From Bacillus timonensis (lineage in GTDB: Bacteria > Bacillota > Bacilli > Bacillales > Bacillaceae_L): a stretch of 64,000 nt of DNA. Below the pieces are notes generated by a model. That model was not told the DNA's origin, ran no database searches, and saw only the letters and a program-made list of their open reading frames with translations. The translations under genes were made by a program, and so were the position numbers. Location of the stretch: the NCBI GenBank assembly GCA_020171895.1, contig JAIVAN010000012.1, positions 102,220 through 166,219 of the forward strand, given 5' to 3'. Of this stretch, positions 1 through 8,223 are shown one piece after another (the stretch's first letter is position 1; every line of letters starts with the position of its first letter).

Positions 1-13
1 TTTTATATAAGAA

Positions 14-241
14 TTATTTGTTTTTACGAAGATTTCCTAACTCTTCAACAAGTGCTTGCATTTCATTAGGACTAAATGAATTTTTCTTCATCACTAAATC
101 ATAAATGTCCTTTAACTCGGCATACATTTCTTCGTCAAAATGAGTAGATTTAATTGCTCCTAAGTTTAGGACCTTTAGCTTTTCTTTTATTTTTTCAATC
201 ATAAAGTCTACGTTCTCTACCGTCTTTTGGGTCAAATCCAT
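14..241 (-). CDS. yfkK: DUF1128 / UPF0435 family protein YfkK
   Basis: This 75-residue, charged, probably all-helical protein has no signal peptide or membrane segment. Its sequence and its place divergent from a low-molecular-weight phosphatase gene match YfkK of Bacillus subtilis, a small conserved protein of unknown function. An AAAGGA ribosome site lies about 9 nt before the ATG. The length is typical of the family. The function is unknown; the family assignment comes from recall and gene order. Confidence 0.8.
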   Translation of the reverse strand: MDLTQKTVENVDFMIEKIKEKLKVLNLGAIKSTHFDEEMYAELKDIYDLVMKKNSFSPNEMQALVEELGNLRKNK

Positions 242-420
242 CTTTTCAAATCCTTTCGAGATTCCATTTTCTTATATTGTATCATGTTTTGTTGAAAATA
301 GTTCAAGCTCTCTCACTAAAATATACAGTACATAGAATATAAACAAAATGAGATGTTTTCATAATGATCTTTAATTCATTATAATGTAAGTAAGATGATG
401 CAGAGGAAGGAGTTTCCAAA

Positions 421-918
421 ATGATTTCTGTTCTATTTGTTTGCTTAGGTAATATTTGTCGCTCTCCTATGGCTGAGGCTGTGTTTAAAGATTTAATCGC
501 AAAGCAAGGATTAAGCGATAAAATTTTCATTGATTCTGCAGGAACTGGTAATTGGCATGCTGGAAAGCCACCGCATGAAGGAACAATTTCAATCTTATCA
601 GAAAAACAAATTTCAGTAGAAGGATTGAAGGCAAGGCAAGTCGAAAAAGCAGATGTACAGAAGTTCGATTATATTATTGCAATGGATGTTGAAAACCTTG
701 GAAACCTCAGAAGGTTAGCAGGCTATGACAAAGCTGGCTATATTGGAAGGCTGTTAGACTTTGTGCCAGAAAGTGATATAGCGGATGTACCGGATCCATA
801 TTATACAGGGAATTTTGAAGAAGTATACGATTTAGTGAAAAAAGGGTGCGAAGGTTTACTTCAAACGATTCGTAAAGAAAACAGCTTATCATGTTTGAAC
901 GAAAATAATATCGGATAA
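421..918 (+). CDS. yfkJ: Low-molecular-weight protein-tyrosine phosphatase
   Basis: A cytoplasmic enzyme that removes phosphate from phosphotyrosine, 165 residues. The N-terminal P-loop FVCLGNICRSPMAEA holds the CX5RS signature, with the nucleophilic Cys near residue 9 and the Arg near residue 15. The general-acid loop PDPYY lies near residue 122. The start has a good GGAGG-type site (AAGGAG). It is the first gene of a compact three-gene unit with yfkI and yfkH, as in B. subtilis, where this cluster is linked to stress. The C-terminal tail after about residue 150 is extra and polar. The protein substrates cannot be read from the sequence. Confidence 0.92.
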   Translation: MISVLFVCLGNICRSPMAEAVFKDLIAKQGLSDKIFIDSAGTGNWHAGKPPHEGTISILSEKQISVEGLKARQVEKADVQKFDYIIAMDVENLGNLRRLAGYDKAGYIGRLLDFVPESDIADVPDPYYTGNFEEVYDLVKKGCEGLLQTIRKENSLSCLNENNIG

Positions 919-938
919 AGAGATAGGAGAGAGTAAAC

Positions 939-1292
939 ATGAAACGAAACAAAATGTTAGAAGGTATGATGTTTGGAGCGATTGTAGGTGCAGCAGTAGC
1001 ACTATTCGATAAAGAAACAAGAGAAACGGTTATACATAATTCAAAGTCTTGTGGAAAAAAAGCTATCGATGTCATGAAAAATCCTGAGGTTGTAACGGAG
1101 AAAATTAAGCATAATATAAATACAGTTAGGACAACGATTGAAGAGGTCACAGAAGATGTGAAATTTTTAGCGAGTAAAGTAAGTGAAATTAACGAAACGA
1201 CTCCTAAAATGGTTGAAATGTTGAAGGAAACAAAGCAAACCTTTTCAACAAAGAGAGAATTAGAGGAGGATAAAGAAATCGAGGTGAAGTAA
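939..1292 (+). CDS. yfkI: YtxH-like general stress protein YfkI
   Basis: A 117-residue protein with a short hydrophobic N-terminal stretch (MLEGMMFGAIVGAAVALF) that is probably a membrane anchor, followed by a long charged segment likely to be helical or coiled-coil. This is the YtxH-type layout of small stress-linked membrane proteins with no known enzyme activity. It lies 20 nt downstream of yfkJ, has a GGAGAG site, and its TAA overlaps the ATG of yfkH by one base. Tight packing argues for co-transcription and translational coupling with yfkH. Confidence 0.8.
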   Translation: MKRNKMLEGMMFGAIVGAAVALFDKETRETVIHNSKSCGKKAIDVMKNPEVVTEKIKHNINTVRTTIEEVTEDVKFLASKVSEINETTPKMVEMLKETKQTFSTKRELEEDKEIEVK

Positions 1293-2134
1293 TGCGTCGA
1301 GCAAATGGGGAATTAAATGGTCAGGTATTAAAAGAGCTTTATTTGCGCTTTAATGAAGATGAAGTAGCGGGTCTAGCTGCAGAGTTAGCATACTTTTTTT
1401 TATTATCGCTGTTTCCATTCTTAATTTTCTTAGTTACACTAGTAGGTTTTTTGCCGTTGTCACAAGAAGATGTTCTAAATTTCGTTAGTGAATACGCACC
1501 TGGTGGTACGATGGATTTAATCGAAAAAAACTTAAATGTTATACTAGGAAATCACAATGGACAACTATTGTCATTTGGAATTATAGCTACTATCTGGTCT
1601 GCATCGAATGGTATTAACTCAGTCGTACGAGCCTTTAATCGAGCATATGATGTGAAGGAAAGTCGACACTTTCTTGTTGCACGAGGAATGTCAATTCTTT
1701 TAACATTTGCGATGATTTTTGTTATTGTTGTAGCTCTCTTGCTGCCTGTATTTGGAAGACAAATTGGTTTGTTTATTTTTTCGACTTTTGGTTTATCAGA
1801 TACATTTTTAACGATTTGGAATGCCCTCCGTTGGATATTAAGTGCATTTATATTATTTGTTGTATTCACTTCTCTCTATTATTTTGCGCCAAATAAAAAG
1901 CTGAAAATTAAAGAAGTTGTAAGTGGTGCTTTCTTTGCGACCTTTGGTTGGATGTTTGTGTCGTTAGCTTTTTCATATTATGTGGGTAAGTTCGGGGATT
2001 ATTCTGCAACATATGGAAGCTTAGGAGGTATCATTGTACTGATGATTTGGTTTTATTTAACAGGCCTAATTATCATTATTGGAGGAGAATACAACGCGAT
2101 CTTAAACTGTCATCGTGTTCGTCAGAATAGATAA
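1292..2134 (+). CDS. yfkH: YihY/BrkB-family integral membrane protein YfkH
   Basis: A polytopic membrane protein of 280 residues with about six hydrophobic segments. The conserved YihY features are visible: an early ELAYFFLLSLFPFLIF segment, a WSASNGINSVVRAFNRAYD motif in the middle, and GSLGGIIVLMIWFY near the C-terminus. Once labelled ribonuclease BN, the family has no proven enzymatic role and is now treated as an uncharacterised membrane or transport protein. It overlaps yfkI by one base (TAATG), so it is probably translated from the same mRNA. Confidence 0.88.
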   Translation: MRRANGELNGQVLKELYLRFNEDEVAGLAAELAYFFLLSLFPFLIFLVTLVGFLPLSQEDVLNFVSEYAPGGTMDLIEKNLNVILGNHNGQLLSFGIIATIWSASNGINSVVRAFNRAYDVKESRHFLVARGMSILLTFAMIFVIVVALLLPVFGRQIGLFIFSTFGLSDTFLTIWNALRWILSAFILFVVFTSLYYFAPNKKLKIKEVVSGAFFATFGWMFVSLAFSYYVGKFGDYSATYGSLGGIIVLMIWFYLTGLIIIIGGEYNAILNCHRVRQNR

Positions 2135-2245
2135 CGTAGCTTCCGTAAGTTTCCTTTATGACCTTCAACTAATTGTGAAATACTAAAATACGTATAGACT
2201 GTTAGTAGGGTCTTTACAATTAGGTGGAATGGAGGCGTTTAAACA

Positions 2246-2350
2246 ATGGCTAAGCATACGAAAAAAGATGGCGGAACAAAGCAAAAGGGCAAAGCGCGTC
2301 CTAAACATAAAACAAGTAGTAGTGCTAACGGTAGTAACGGCTATCACTAA
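2246..2350 (+). CDS. Small basic hypothetical protein
   Basis: A 34-residue frame read by eye: starts MAKHTKKDGGTKQKGK and ends SNGYH. It is rich in Lys, Gly and Ser, has no hydrophobic stretch, and has a GGAGG site 10 nt before the ATG. The composition resembles the many tiny, disordered proteins made during Bacillus sporulation, but no family was recognised. It is isolated between yfkH and a terminator serving the gene on the other strand. The good ribosome site is the main support. Confidence 0.5.
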   Translation: MAKHTKKDGGTKQKGKARPKHKTSSSANGSNGYH

Positions 2351-2423
2351 GATTGAAAGCTGATGCTGCACGCTTCGTCCTGAGATGTTGGGCTGATGAC
2401 CCTCCACTCAAGTAAAACTAAAA

Positions 2424-2456
2424 AGAGACTTGGTACCCGACGTGTACCAAGTCTCT
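2424..2456 (-). terminator. Terminator of the PfeT-like ATPase gene
   Basis: Perfect 13-bp inverted repeat AGAGACTTGGTAC / GTACCAAGTCTCT with a 7-nt loop. On the minus strand it is followed by TTTTTAGTTTT, so it fits best as the terminator of the ATPase gene, although a plus-strand role for the small gene is possible. Confidence 0.85.
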
Positions 2457-2459
2457 CTA

Positions 2460-4391
2460 TTATGATTTAAGCAAACGTAAGCTATTTAATATAACGAGAA
2501 TTGTACTTCCTTCGTGTCCGATTACGCCAAATGGAAGGTCAATTATTTGAAAGAAGTTAGAGCAAATTAGAAACGTAATAACTGCGATTGAAAAGATAAT
2601 ATTTTGTTTAATGATTTTGTTCATACGTTTTGATAACGCGATTGCATCTGAAATTTTGAGTAAATCGTTTTTCATGAGAACAACATCTGCTGTTTCAAGG
2701 GCAACGTCTGTACCTTGCCCCATCGCAATTCCAACACTCGCTGTCGCAAGGGCTGGTGCATCATTAATCCCATCTCCAACCATCGCAACAGATGAGTACT
2801 CCTTTTTTAAATCCTTTAAATGTTGTACTTTCGTTTCTGGAAGGCACTCTGCAAAATAGGAATCGATGCTACTTTCGCTTGCGATAGCTTGAGCGGTTTT
2901 TTGACCATCTCCTGTTAACATGATAGTAAAAATCCCTGCTTTTCTTAAGTTGTTAATAGCCTTTTCTGCATCTGCTCTTACTTGGTCTTTTAATGCAATC
3001 ACACCAGCGACCCCTAGTTGGTCTTTTACAAAAACGACGGTTTTACCTTCTGACGAAAGGGTTAGTGCAATTCCTTGATGAAACTCATTTGCTTGTTCCT
3101 TGCCAATAAAATCTGCCTTTCCAACTAAAAGTTCCGATCCAAAGTACTTCGCTTTAATTCCCCAACCAGAAACGTCCTCAATTTGGTCGGGTTCATTTAA
3201 AGTTAATTGGCGATTTTTTGCATAAGTAACGATTGCTTCGGCTAATGGATGTGTTGATTGATTTTCAATTGATGCTACGATTGTAAGAAATTCGTCTTCA
3301 CTTACATTTTCTCTCGTTACAACATCCGTCACTTCAGGTTTTCCATTTGTTAATGTTCCTGTTTTATCAAATGCAATGGCATGTAACGATCCAAGTCTTT
3401 CTAAATGGATGCCACCTTTAAATAGTATCCCATTTCTCGCTCCATTTGATATCGCCGAAAGAGTAGCTGGCATAATGGAAGCTACTAGCGCACAAGGGGA
3501 TGCAACAACTAATAATATCATGGCTCGGTAGAAAGTTTCTGTCCAGCTCCAGCCTAGAGCATAGTGAGGAAGGATCATCATCACTAATACAGCTGTTAGG
3601 ACAAGCTTGACGTATGTCCCTTCGAATTTTTCAATAAATAGCTGTGAAGGGGATTTTTCGCTTTGTGCTGATTGTACGAGCTGGATGATTTTCTGGAATA
3701 GAGTATTACTGCTTTCTTTCGTTACTTCTACTGTAACAGCTCCGTTAATGTTAACTGTACCTGCAAAAACTTCGTCGTTTAATGCTTTAGTTACTGGCAT
3801 CGACTCACCTGTAATTGCTGCTTCATCAATTGTAGTTGTACCTTTTACCACTTTTCCGTCTGTTGGAACTCGCTCTCCTGGTTTCACTAAAATGTGATCT
3901 CCAATTTGTAAGTTGGAGACATGTACGATTTCCTCTGAACCATTTTTTACTTTTGTAGCAACTTCAGGTTGTAGGTCCATAAGTGCGGAAATTTCTCGAT
4001 TGCTTTTATTTAGGGTATAAGTTTCTAGTGCACCACTTAATGCGAAGATAAAGATTAAAATGGCACCTTCTGCCCAGTATCCGATAATGGCAGAGCCTAT
4101 TGCTGCAAAGATCATCAGCATTTCAACGTTTAATTCCCTATTTGCAATCGTTTCTTCAATTCCTTCCTTCGCCTTAGCAAACCCTCCAATGACAAAGGAG
4201 AGAATGTATAAAGTAATAGAAAGTAAATCTTGATTATATAAAGAGACGAACCAGCCAGAGAAAATTAAAAGTCCACAAATAATAGCAGCTATCAATTCAC
4301 CATGTGTTTGTACTTTTTCAATTAACCTTGTACTTTCTTGATGGATGGGTTGATTTGTTTTACGTTCCATAATATTCACTTCTGTACTCAT
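2460..4391 (-). CDS. pfeT: P1B-4-type heavy-metal ATPase, PfeT/ZosA-like (iron efflux)
   Basis: A membrane pump of 643 residues that hydrolyses ATP to export a transition metal. Visible parts are the actuator TGES motif, the transmembrane metal motif SPC (near residue 298, in place of CPC), the phosphorylation site DKTGTLT (Asp near 341), the hinge GDGIND and the C-terminal HEGST motif (near 625). SPC together with HEGS/T marks the P1B-4 subgroup, which includes Bacillus PfeT (earlier ZosA), a PerR-controlled Fe(II) exporter. There is no N-terminal CxxC metal-binding domain. The ATG was chosen because GGAGGG lies 7 nt upstream; a longer frame would start inside that site. A near-perfect PerR box lies 115 nt upstream. 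Confidence 0.85.
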   Translation of the reverse strand: MSTEVNIMERKTNQPIHQESTRLIEKVQTHGELIAAIICGLLIFSGWFVSLYNQDLLSITLYILSFVIGGFAKAKEGIEETIANRELNVEMLMIFAAIGSAIIGYWAEGAILIFIFALSGALETYTLNKSNREISALMDLQPEVATKVKNGSEEIVHVSNLQIGDHILVKPGERVPTDGKVVKGTTTIDEAAITGESMPVTKALNDEVFAGTVNINGAVTVEVTKESSNTLFQKIIQLVQSAQSEKSPSQLFIEKFEGTYVKLVLTAVLVMMILPHYALGWSWTETFYRAMILLVVASPCALVASIMPATLSAISNGARNGILFKGGIHLERLGSLHAIAFDKTGTLTNGKPEVTDVVTRENVSEDEFLTIVASIENQSTHPLAEAIVTYAKNRQLTLNEPDQIEDVSGWGIKAKYFGSELLVGKADFIGKEQANEFHQGIALTLSSEGKTVVFVKDQLGVAGVIALKDQVRADAEKAINNLRKAGIFTIMLTGDGQKTAQAIASESSIDSYFAECLPETKVQHLKDLKKEYSSVAMVGDGINDAPALATASVGIAMGQGTDVALETADVVLMKNDLLKISDAIALSKRMNKIIKQNIIFSIAVITFLICSNFFQIIDLPFGVIGHEGSTILVILNSLRLLKS

Positions 4392-4505
4392 TTTTGTTCC
4401 CTCCACTTTTCTAATTGAGAAAAAGAATCACAATCAATTGCCCTAAAAAATGACGAAAGCTGCCGTCTATAAAGGACAGCAGCAGTCATGCAATGAATTT
4501 TTATT

Positions 4506-4520
4506 TAATAATTATTATAA
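4506..4520 (-). promoter_or_regulatory. PerR box upstream of pfeT
   Basis: TAATAATTATTATAA matches 14 of 15 positions of the Bacillus Per box consensus TTATAATNATTATAA; only the second base differs. It lies upstream of the PfeT-like gene, whose B. subtilis homologue is in the PerR regulon, and perR itself is in this window. Confidence 0.7.
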
Positions 4521-4634
4521 TTTAATAATACCATAGGTACTTAATGAATAAAAGTACTTTGCTTCTAATATTTTGACATTCCCCTTTATCATGTGCTAAA
4601 CAAGAAGAGAGTGTGACAGAAAGTAGGGAAGTAA

Positions 4635-5567
4635 GTGACAGCAGAACGATTTTATACGAGTAAGCTTGGTATTATCATCGCAGCGATCGGTGCGACTTTT
4701 TTATGGGGAAGTGCTTTTCCATTTATTAAATTGAGCTATACAGAATTAGGTATTGCTCAACATGAATTCGATAAGCAAATTTTATTTGCTGGATATCGAT
4801 TTTTTTTAGCAGCAATCTTAATTATGCTCTTTTTCATGTTAATTAATAAGAAAATGATTTACAAAAAAGGTACGGGGTTACCTCTACTAAAAGTGGGTGT
4901 GTTTCAAACCTTTTTGCAATATGTATTATTTTATATAGGACTTAGTTATTCTACTGGGATACAAGGGGCCATCATAGCAGGGACAGCTTCATTCTTTCAG
5001 ATTTTATTTGCACATTTTATGTACAAGGATGATTATATTAATCAGAAAAAAATCCTTGGTCTTATTATAGGGTTCACGGGGGTTATTATTGTAAATCTAA
5101 CGAGAGGGTCATTTACACTTGATTTTGGCATCGGAGAATTTCTATTGCTCATTGCAATGATGGTTTCGGCATTCGGTAATCTACTGGCACGTAATGCAAG
5201 TGCCAAGATGGAAGTTTCTTATTTAACGTCTTATCAAATGTTATTTGGTTCAATCGGACTTCTCCTATCTGGTGGAGTTTTAGTAGGATTTTTCCCATTT
5301 GATTTTTCAGTAAAAGCGATGCTCATGCTACTGTATTTAGCTTTTTTATCAGCCGCAGGTTTTATCTTGTGGAATAATGTCATGAAATACAACCAAGTTG
5401 GAAAGGTTTCAATGTATTTATTCCTTGTACCAGTATTCGGTGTGTTTTTATCAGGGATGCTACTAAGAGAGCCAATTCACTTGTTTGTATTACTCGGATT
5501 ACTGTTAGTGACAGCAGGGATAGTGGTTGTTAATCGAAGAGAAGTAAAGAAAGAAAGCCCAGTTTAA
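4635..5567 (+). CDS. EamA/DMT-family transporter
   Basis: A 310-residue integral membrane protein with about ten hydrophobic segments arranged as two EamA repeats, the pattern of drug/metabolite transporters. Early residues FLWGSAFPFIKLSY and the late segment AGFILWNNVMKYNQVG are typical of EamA repeats. The substrate cannot be told; relatives move amino acids, metabolites or drugs. The start is GTG with a weak GGGAAG site; no better ATG precedes the first membrane segment. It is followed directly by a terminator that overlaps its stop codon. Confidence 0.85.
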   Translation: MTAERFYTSKLGIIIAAIGATFLWGSAFPFIKLSYTELGIAQHEFDKQILFAGYRFFLAAILIMLFFMLINKKMIYKKGTGLPLLKVGVFQTFLQYVLFYIGLSYSTGIQGAIIAGTASFFQILFAHFMYKDDYINQKKILGLIIGFTGVIIVNLTRGSFTLDFGIGEFLLLIAMMVSAFGNLLARNASAKMEVSYLTSYQMLFGSIGLLLSGGVLVGFFPFDFSVKAMLMLLYLAFLSAAGFILWNNVMKYNQVGKVSMYLFLVPVFGVFLSGMLLREPIHLFVLLGLLLVTAGIVVVNRREVKKESPV

Positions 5568-5577
5568 GGGGCTTTCT
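5552..5577 (+). terminator. Terminator after the EamA gene
   Basis: Inverted repeat AGAAAGCCC / GGGCTTTCT followed by TTTCTTT. The stem begins before the stop codon of the transporter gene. Confidence 0.8.
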
Positions 5578-5582
5578 TTTCT

Positions 5583-5729
5583 TTACTCAACAATTTCTTC
5601 AAATTGAAAATACGTAACATTATAAATATGTTCAATATCTGCGTCTGTCATATAAATGAGATCATCCTTTTCAATTCCTTTTACCTTTGAAATAAACGTC
5701 ACCATATTCTTTCTTTCCTGTCTTGACAT
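5583..5729 (-). CDS. Small BH0509-type protein
   Basis: A 48-residue soluble protein starting MSRQERKNMVTFISK and containing the acidic segment DADIEHIYN. This pattern resembles the short BH0509 family of bacilli, whose function is unknown. The start is set by an AAGGAG site 8 nt before this ATG; a GTG 12 codons upstream gives a longer frame but has no ribosome site. The gene is monocistronic, facing the EamA gene tail to tail. Confidence 0.65.
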   Translation of the reverse strand: MSRQERKNMVTFISKVKGIEKDDLIYMTDADIEHIYNVTYFQFEEIVE

Positions 5730-5870
5730 TCCAGTCAGCTCCTTTGTTTTTTTTTCGTTCTGCACTACTGTTTTAATACAGTGTACTATTCTTAATTCTA
5801 TTATATAACAGTAGATGAAAAAAGTTCAATAAATAATTTAAATTTTTAAGAAATGGGCAAAAGAAAAAGC

Positions 5871-5901
5871 CTCTAGGACTGAGTGGTTGGACTCAGAAGA
5901 G
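5871..5901 (-). terminator. Terminator of yfkF
   Basis: Imperfect stem with CTGAGT/ACTCAG inside and CTCT/AGAG outside. On the minus strand it is followed by GCTTTTTCTTTT. It overlaps the last codons of the MFS gene. Confidence 0.7.
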
Positions 5902-7048
5902 ACTCTCCTCTAAATGATAGGATGGCGAAAAAAATAAGGATTAGCATTGTACTGATAACATGAAAGAAACTAACATTACTAAAAAATTGAATATATACTC
6001 CTCCGATGAACGGGCCACTGATACTTCCTAAGCTAAAAAAGATTCCACACATTAAATTTCCAGCAGGTAATAAGTTTTTAGGGAGTAAATCGGCCATGTA
6101 ACTGATACCAAGAGAAAAGGTCGAACCAACGACCATTCCAGCTATGAAAAAGCAAATTAATAATCCTGTAAAAGATTGTTCAAAGAAACTAGCCGCTAAA
6201 AAGGAAAAAAAGCCTAGCATTAATACAGATAATAACACATTTCTACGCCCTAACTTATCGCTTAGCATACCAAGAGGTAGTTGAAATACAAGTGTACCAA
6301 CTGCAAAGGTTGGTAATAAAATAGAGACCTCTTGTACCCCAATTCCAGTTCGTAATGCATAAACAGGAAAGTTTCCGTTTAATGAAGCCTCAAGAAATCC
6401 GTATCCAAACGGCGGTAAAAAGGCTACCCACGCGTATTTCCAAGTAATTGCGAATCTTTTCATTGTTCCAAAGAAAGAAGTCGTTTCTAAATCGGATTCG
6501 GGCAATTCGTTTTTTAAAAGAAAGACAGTTAACCATACTCCCAAACTTATAGCGGATGAAATAATAAAAGGTAAGGATGGATTTACTTCTATTAAAGGTG
6601 TCATTAAAGGGCCAACCGCAAAACCAAGACTGAAAAATAAACCATATAATGAAATGTTTCTTCCACGCTTATTTTCAGGAGAGAATGAAGTAATCCAAGT
6701 TTGTGTTCCAAAGTGAAGCATATGATCTCCAATCCCGATAACAAGTCTTAAAGCAAACCAAAACCAAAAATGCTGCCAGGTTGTAAATAACGCTAATGGG
6801 ATTATTACTAGAAAACCACCAGTCATAATAACAGGTTTATAACCATACTTCCTCAACGGAGCTTCCATAAATGGAGAGGCTATTAATACGCCAATGTACA
6901 ACCCGGTTGCATGAAGTCCATTCAACGAAGATGACACCCCAGCCTTCTCAAAAATAACTGCAATGAGTGGAAGGAGCATACCTTGGGAAAAACCTGATAT
7001 GGAAACTATGGTAATTAATATCCAGAAGCGATATTTCATTTCATTCAT
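5873..7048 (-). CDS. yfkF: MFS transporter YfkF
   Basis: A 391-residue major facilitator superfamily protein with 12 hydrophobic segments. The loop-2/3 motif region (APLRKYGYKPVIMTGG) and the loop-8/9 copy (GMLSDKLGRRNVLL) carry the usual MFS signature. Its length and place beside yfkE- and yfkD-type genes match YfkF of B. subtilis, a predicted efflux protein of unknown substrate. The ATG was chosen because CGGAG lies 8 nt upstream. The open frame runs 37 codons further, but that stretch is leader sequence with no ribosome site. Confidence 0.85.
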   Translation of the reverse strand: MNEMKYRFWILITIVSISGFSQGMLLPLIAVIFEKAGVSSSLNGLHATGLYIGVLIASPFMEAPLRKYGYKPVIMTGGFLVIIPLALFTTWQHFWFWFALRLVIGIGDHMLHFGTQTWITSFSPENKRGRNISLYGLFFSLGFAVGPLMTPLIEVNPSLPFIISSAISLGVWLTVFLLKNELPESDLETTSFFGTMKRFAITWKYAWVAFLPPFGYGFLEASLNGNFPVYALRTGIGVQEVSILLPTFAVGTLVFQLPLGMLSDKLGRRNVLLSVLMLGFFSFLAASFFEQSFTGLLICFFIAGMVVGSTFSLGISYMADLLPKNLLPAGNLMCGIFFSLGSISGPFIGGVYIQFFSNVSFFHVISTMLILIFFAILSFRGESLLSPTTQS

Positions 7049-7233
7049 TGTGAAAACTCCGTTCTTAATCAAATATTCTCCTAACGATGTTACAGATAAA
7101 ATAGATAGGTGACAAGAGATATCTATTTTTTGTAAGCTGAAAATTTTTACTCTTTTCATTTATAATATAAAATAGATAACAACAGTGAGGGACACCTCAA
7201 TGAAATAGTAAGTGTGATAAAGGAGTGCCTATA

Positions 7234-7614
7234 ATGGAATTTCAGATGAAGGAAGTTGGCTTTAAAACAAACCTTGAATATGGTGAATTACATGTTTCTG
7301 GCGATGAGACATACGGTTTCAGACCTTATCAATTAATGGTTTCTTCCATTGCAGTATGTAGTGGTGGTGTGTTCAAAAAAATCCTTGAAAAGAAAAGAAT
7401 GAATGTAGAAGATATTACAATAAAAGCAGATGTTACTCGCAATGAAAAAGAGGCAAACAGAATAGAAGAAATTCAGATTCATTATGTGATTAAAGGTGAA
7501 AATCTAGACGAGCACAAAATTGAACAAGCAATGGAGCTCGCTTCAAAAAATTGTCCGATGGTGCAATCTGTCGTGAATAGCATAAAGATTGTAGAAACGT
7601 TCGAACTAGTATAA
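7234..7614 (+). CDS. OsmC/Ohr-family protein
   Basis: A 126-residue cytoplasmic protein with the OsmC fold pattern: a central helix carrying Cys (VSSIAVCSGGVFKKIL, near residue 45) and a second Cys in NCPMVQSV near residue 111. The pair of Cys is the redox centre in peroxide-reducing OsmC/Ohr proteins. This copy is closer to the short YhfA/OsmC-like group, whose substrate is less clear. The AAAGGAG site is 8 nt before the ATG; an upstream GTG lies inside the site and was not used. It is divergent from yfkF. Confidence 0.85.
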   Translation: MEFQMKEVGFKTNLEYGELHVSGDETYGFRPYQLMVSSIAVCSGGVFKKILEKKRMNVEDITIKADVTRNEKEANRIEEIQIHYVIKGENLDEHKIEQAMELASKNCPMVQSVVNSIKIVETFELV

Positions 7615-7625
7615 AACGATAAGAA

Positions 7626-7651
7626 AAGAGATGGGGATTTCCCCATCTCTT
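7626..7651. terminator. Bidirectional terminator between osmC-like and PNPOx-like genes
   Basis: AAGAGATGGGG / CCCCATCTCTT with a 4-nt loop sits between two convergent genes and is followed by ATTTTAAT on the plus strand. The minus-strand gene ends within it. Confidence 0.85.
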
Positions 7652-8066
7652 ATTTTAATACTTGTGGTTCACTTCCAGCTTTTTCAATGTAGCGAATTTT
7701 TTCAGGTTCGAGTTTTAATAGCACAAAGTTAGGATCATCTGGTCCACTTAACCATTCAGAAAGCTTGTCAGTCCAAAATTTTTGCTTTAGCTCTGAAGAC
7801 TCCTCCACAGATGCCTTTGCTTCAATTTCAACATAAGAATCTTCCCAGCCTTTACCTTCATAACCAAGTAAAACATGAACGTATGGATTATTTGCTACAT
7901 CATCGACCTTATGTGTCTCTTTATTTGTACATGTATACAATGTTGTATCTTCATGGAAAAATAACATAAAGCGCGAGTACGGTCTACTATTTCGGATGGT
8001 TGCTAATGTACCTACTTGATGTTTGTCCATAATCTCTACAATTTTTGATTTTAAATCACTCGACAT
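7650..8066 (-). CDS. Pyridoxamine 5'-phosphate oxidase-fold general stress protein
   Basis: A 138-residue protein of the split-barrel flavin-binding fold, resembling general stress protein 26 / YdaG. The N-terminal HQVGTLATIRNSRPYSRFM segment and the central VDDVANNPYVHVLLGY segment match the fold's strands and cofactor pocket. It may bind FMN, F420-like or haem cofactors; no activity can be assigned. AAAGGAG lies 7 nt before the ATG, and the longer TTG start lies inside this site. It is convergent with the OsmC-like gene. Confidence 0.85.
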   Translation of the reverse strand: MSSDLKSKIVEIMDKHQVGTLATIRNSRPYSRFMLFFHEDTTLYTCTNKETHKVDDVANNPYVHVLLGYEGKGWEDSYVEIEAKASVEESSELKQKFWTDKLSEWLSGPDDPNFVLLKLEPEKIRYIEKAGSEPQVLK

Positions 8067-8223
8067 ATGTTCATCTCCTTTCAAAGCCTATCCTTAATCT
8101 ACCTTGTTGCACGTATTTTTAAACGTAGAAATCATACTCTATATAGGAGGATTATATTTCCAGTAGTCTGTAAGCTAATCATTATTTTTATAAGAAAGAA
8201 CTTTAAGTGGAAGGAATGTGACC

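Noticed and set aside
1552..1869. Minus-strand frame of 105 codons inside yfkH (and similar opposite frames inside chaA, fumarase, helicase and dehydrogenase genes)
   Set aside because: They are shadows of membrane or enzyme genes on the other strand, without ribosome sites or recognisable protein features.
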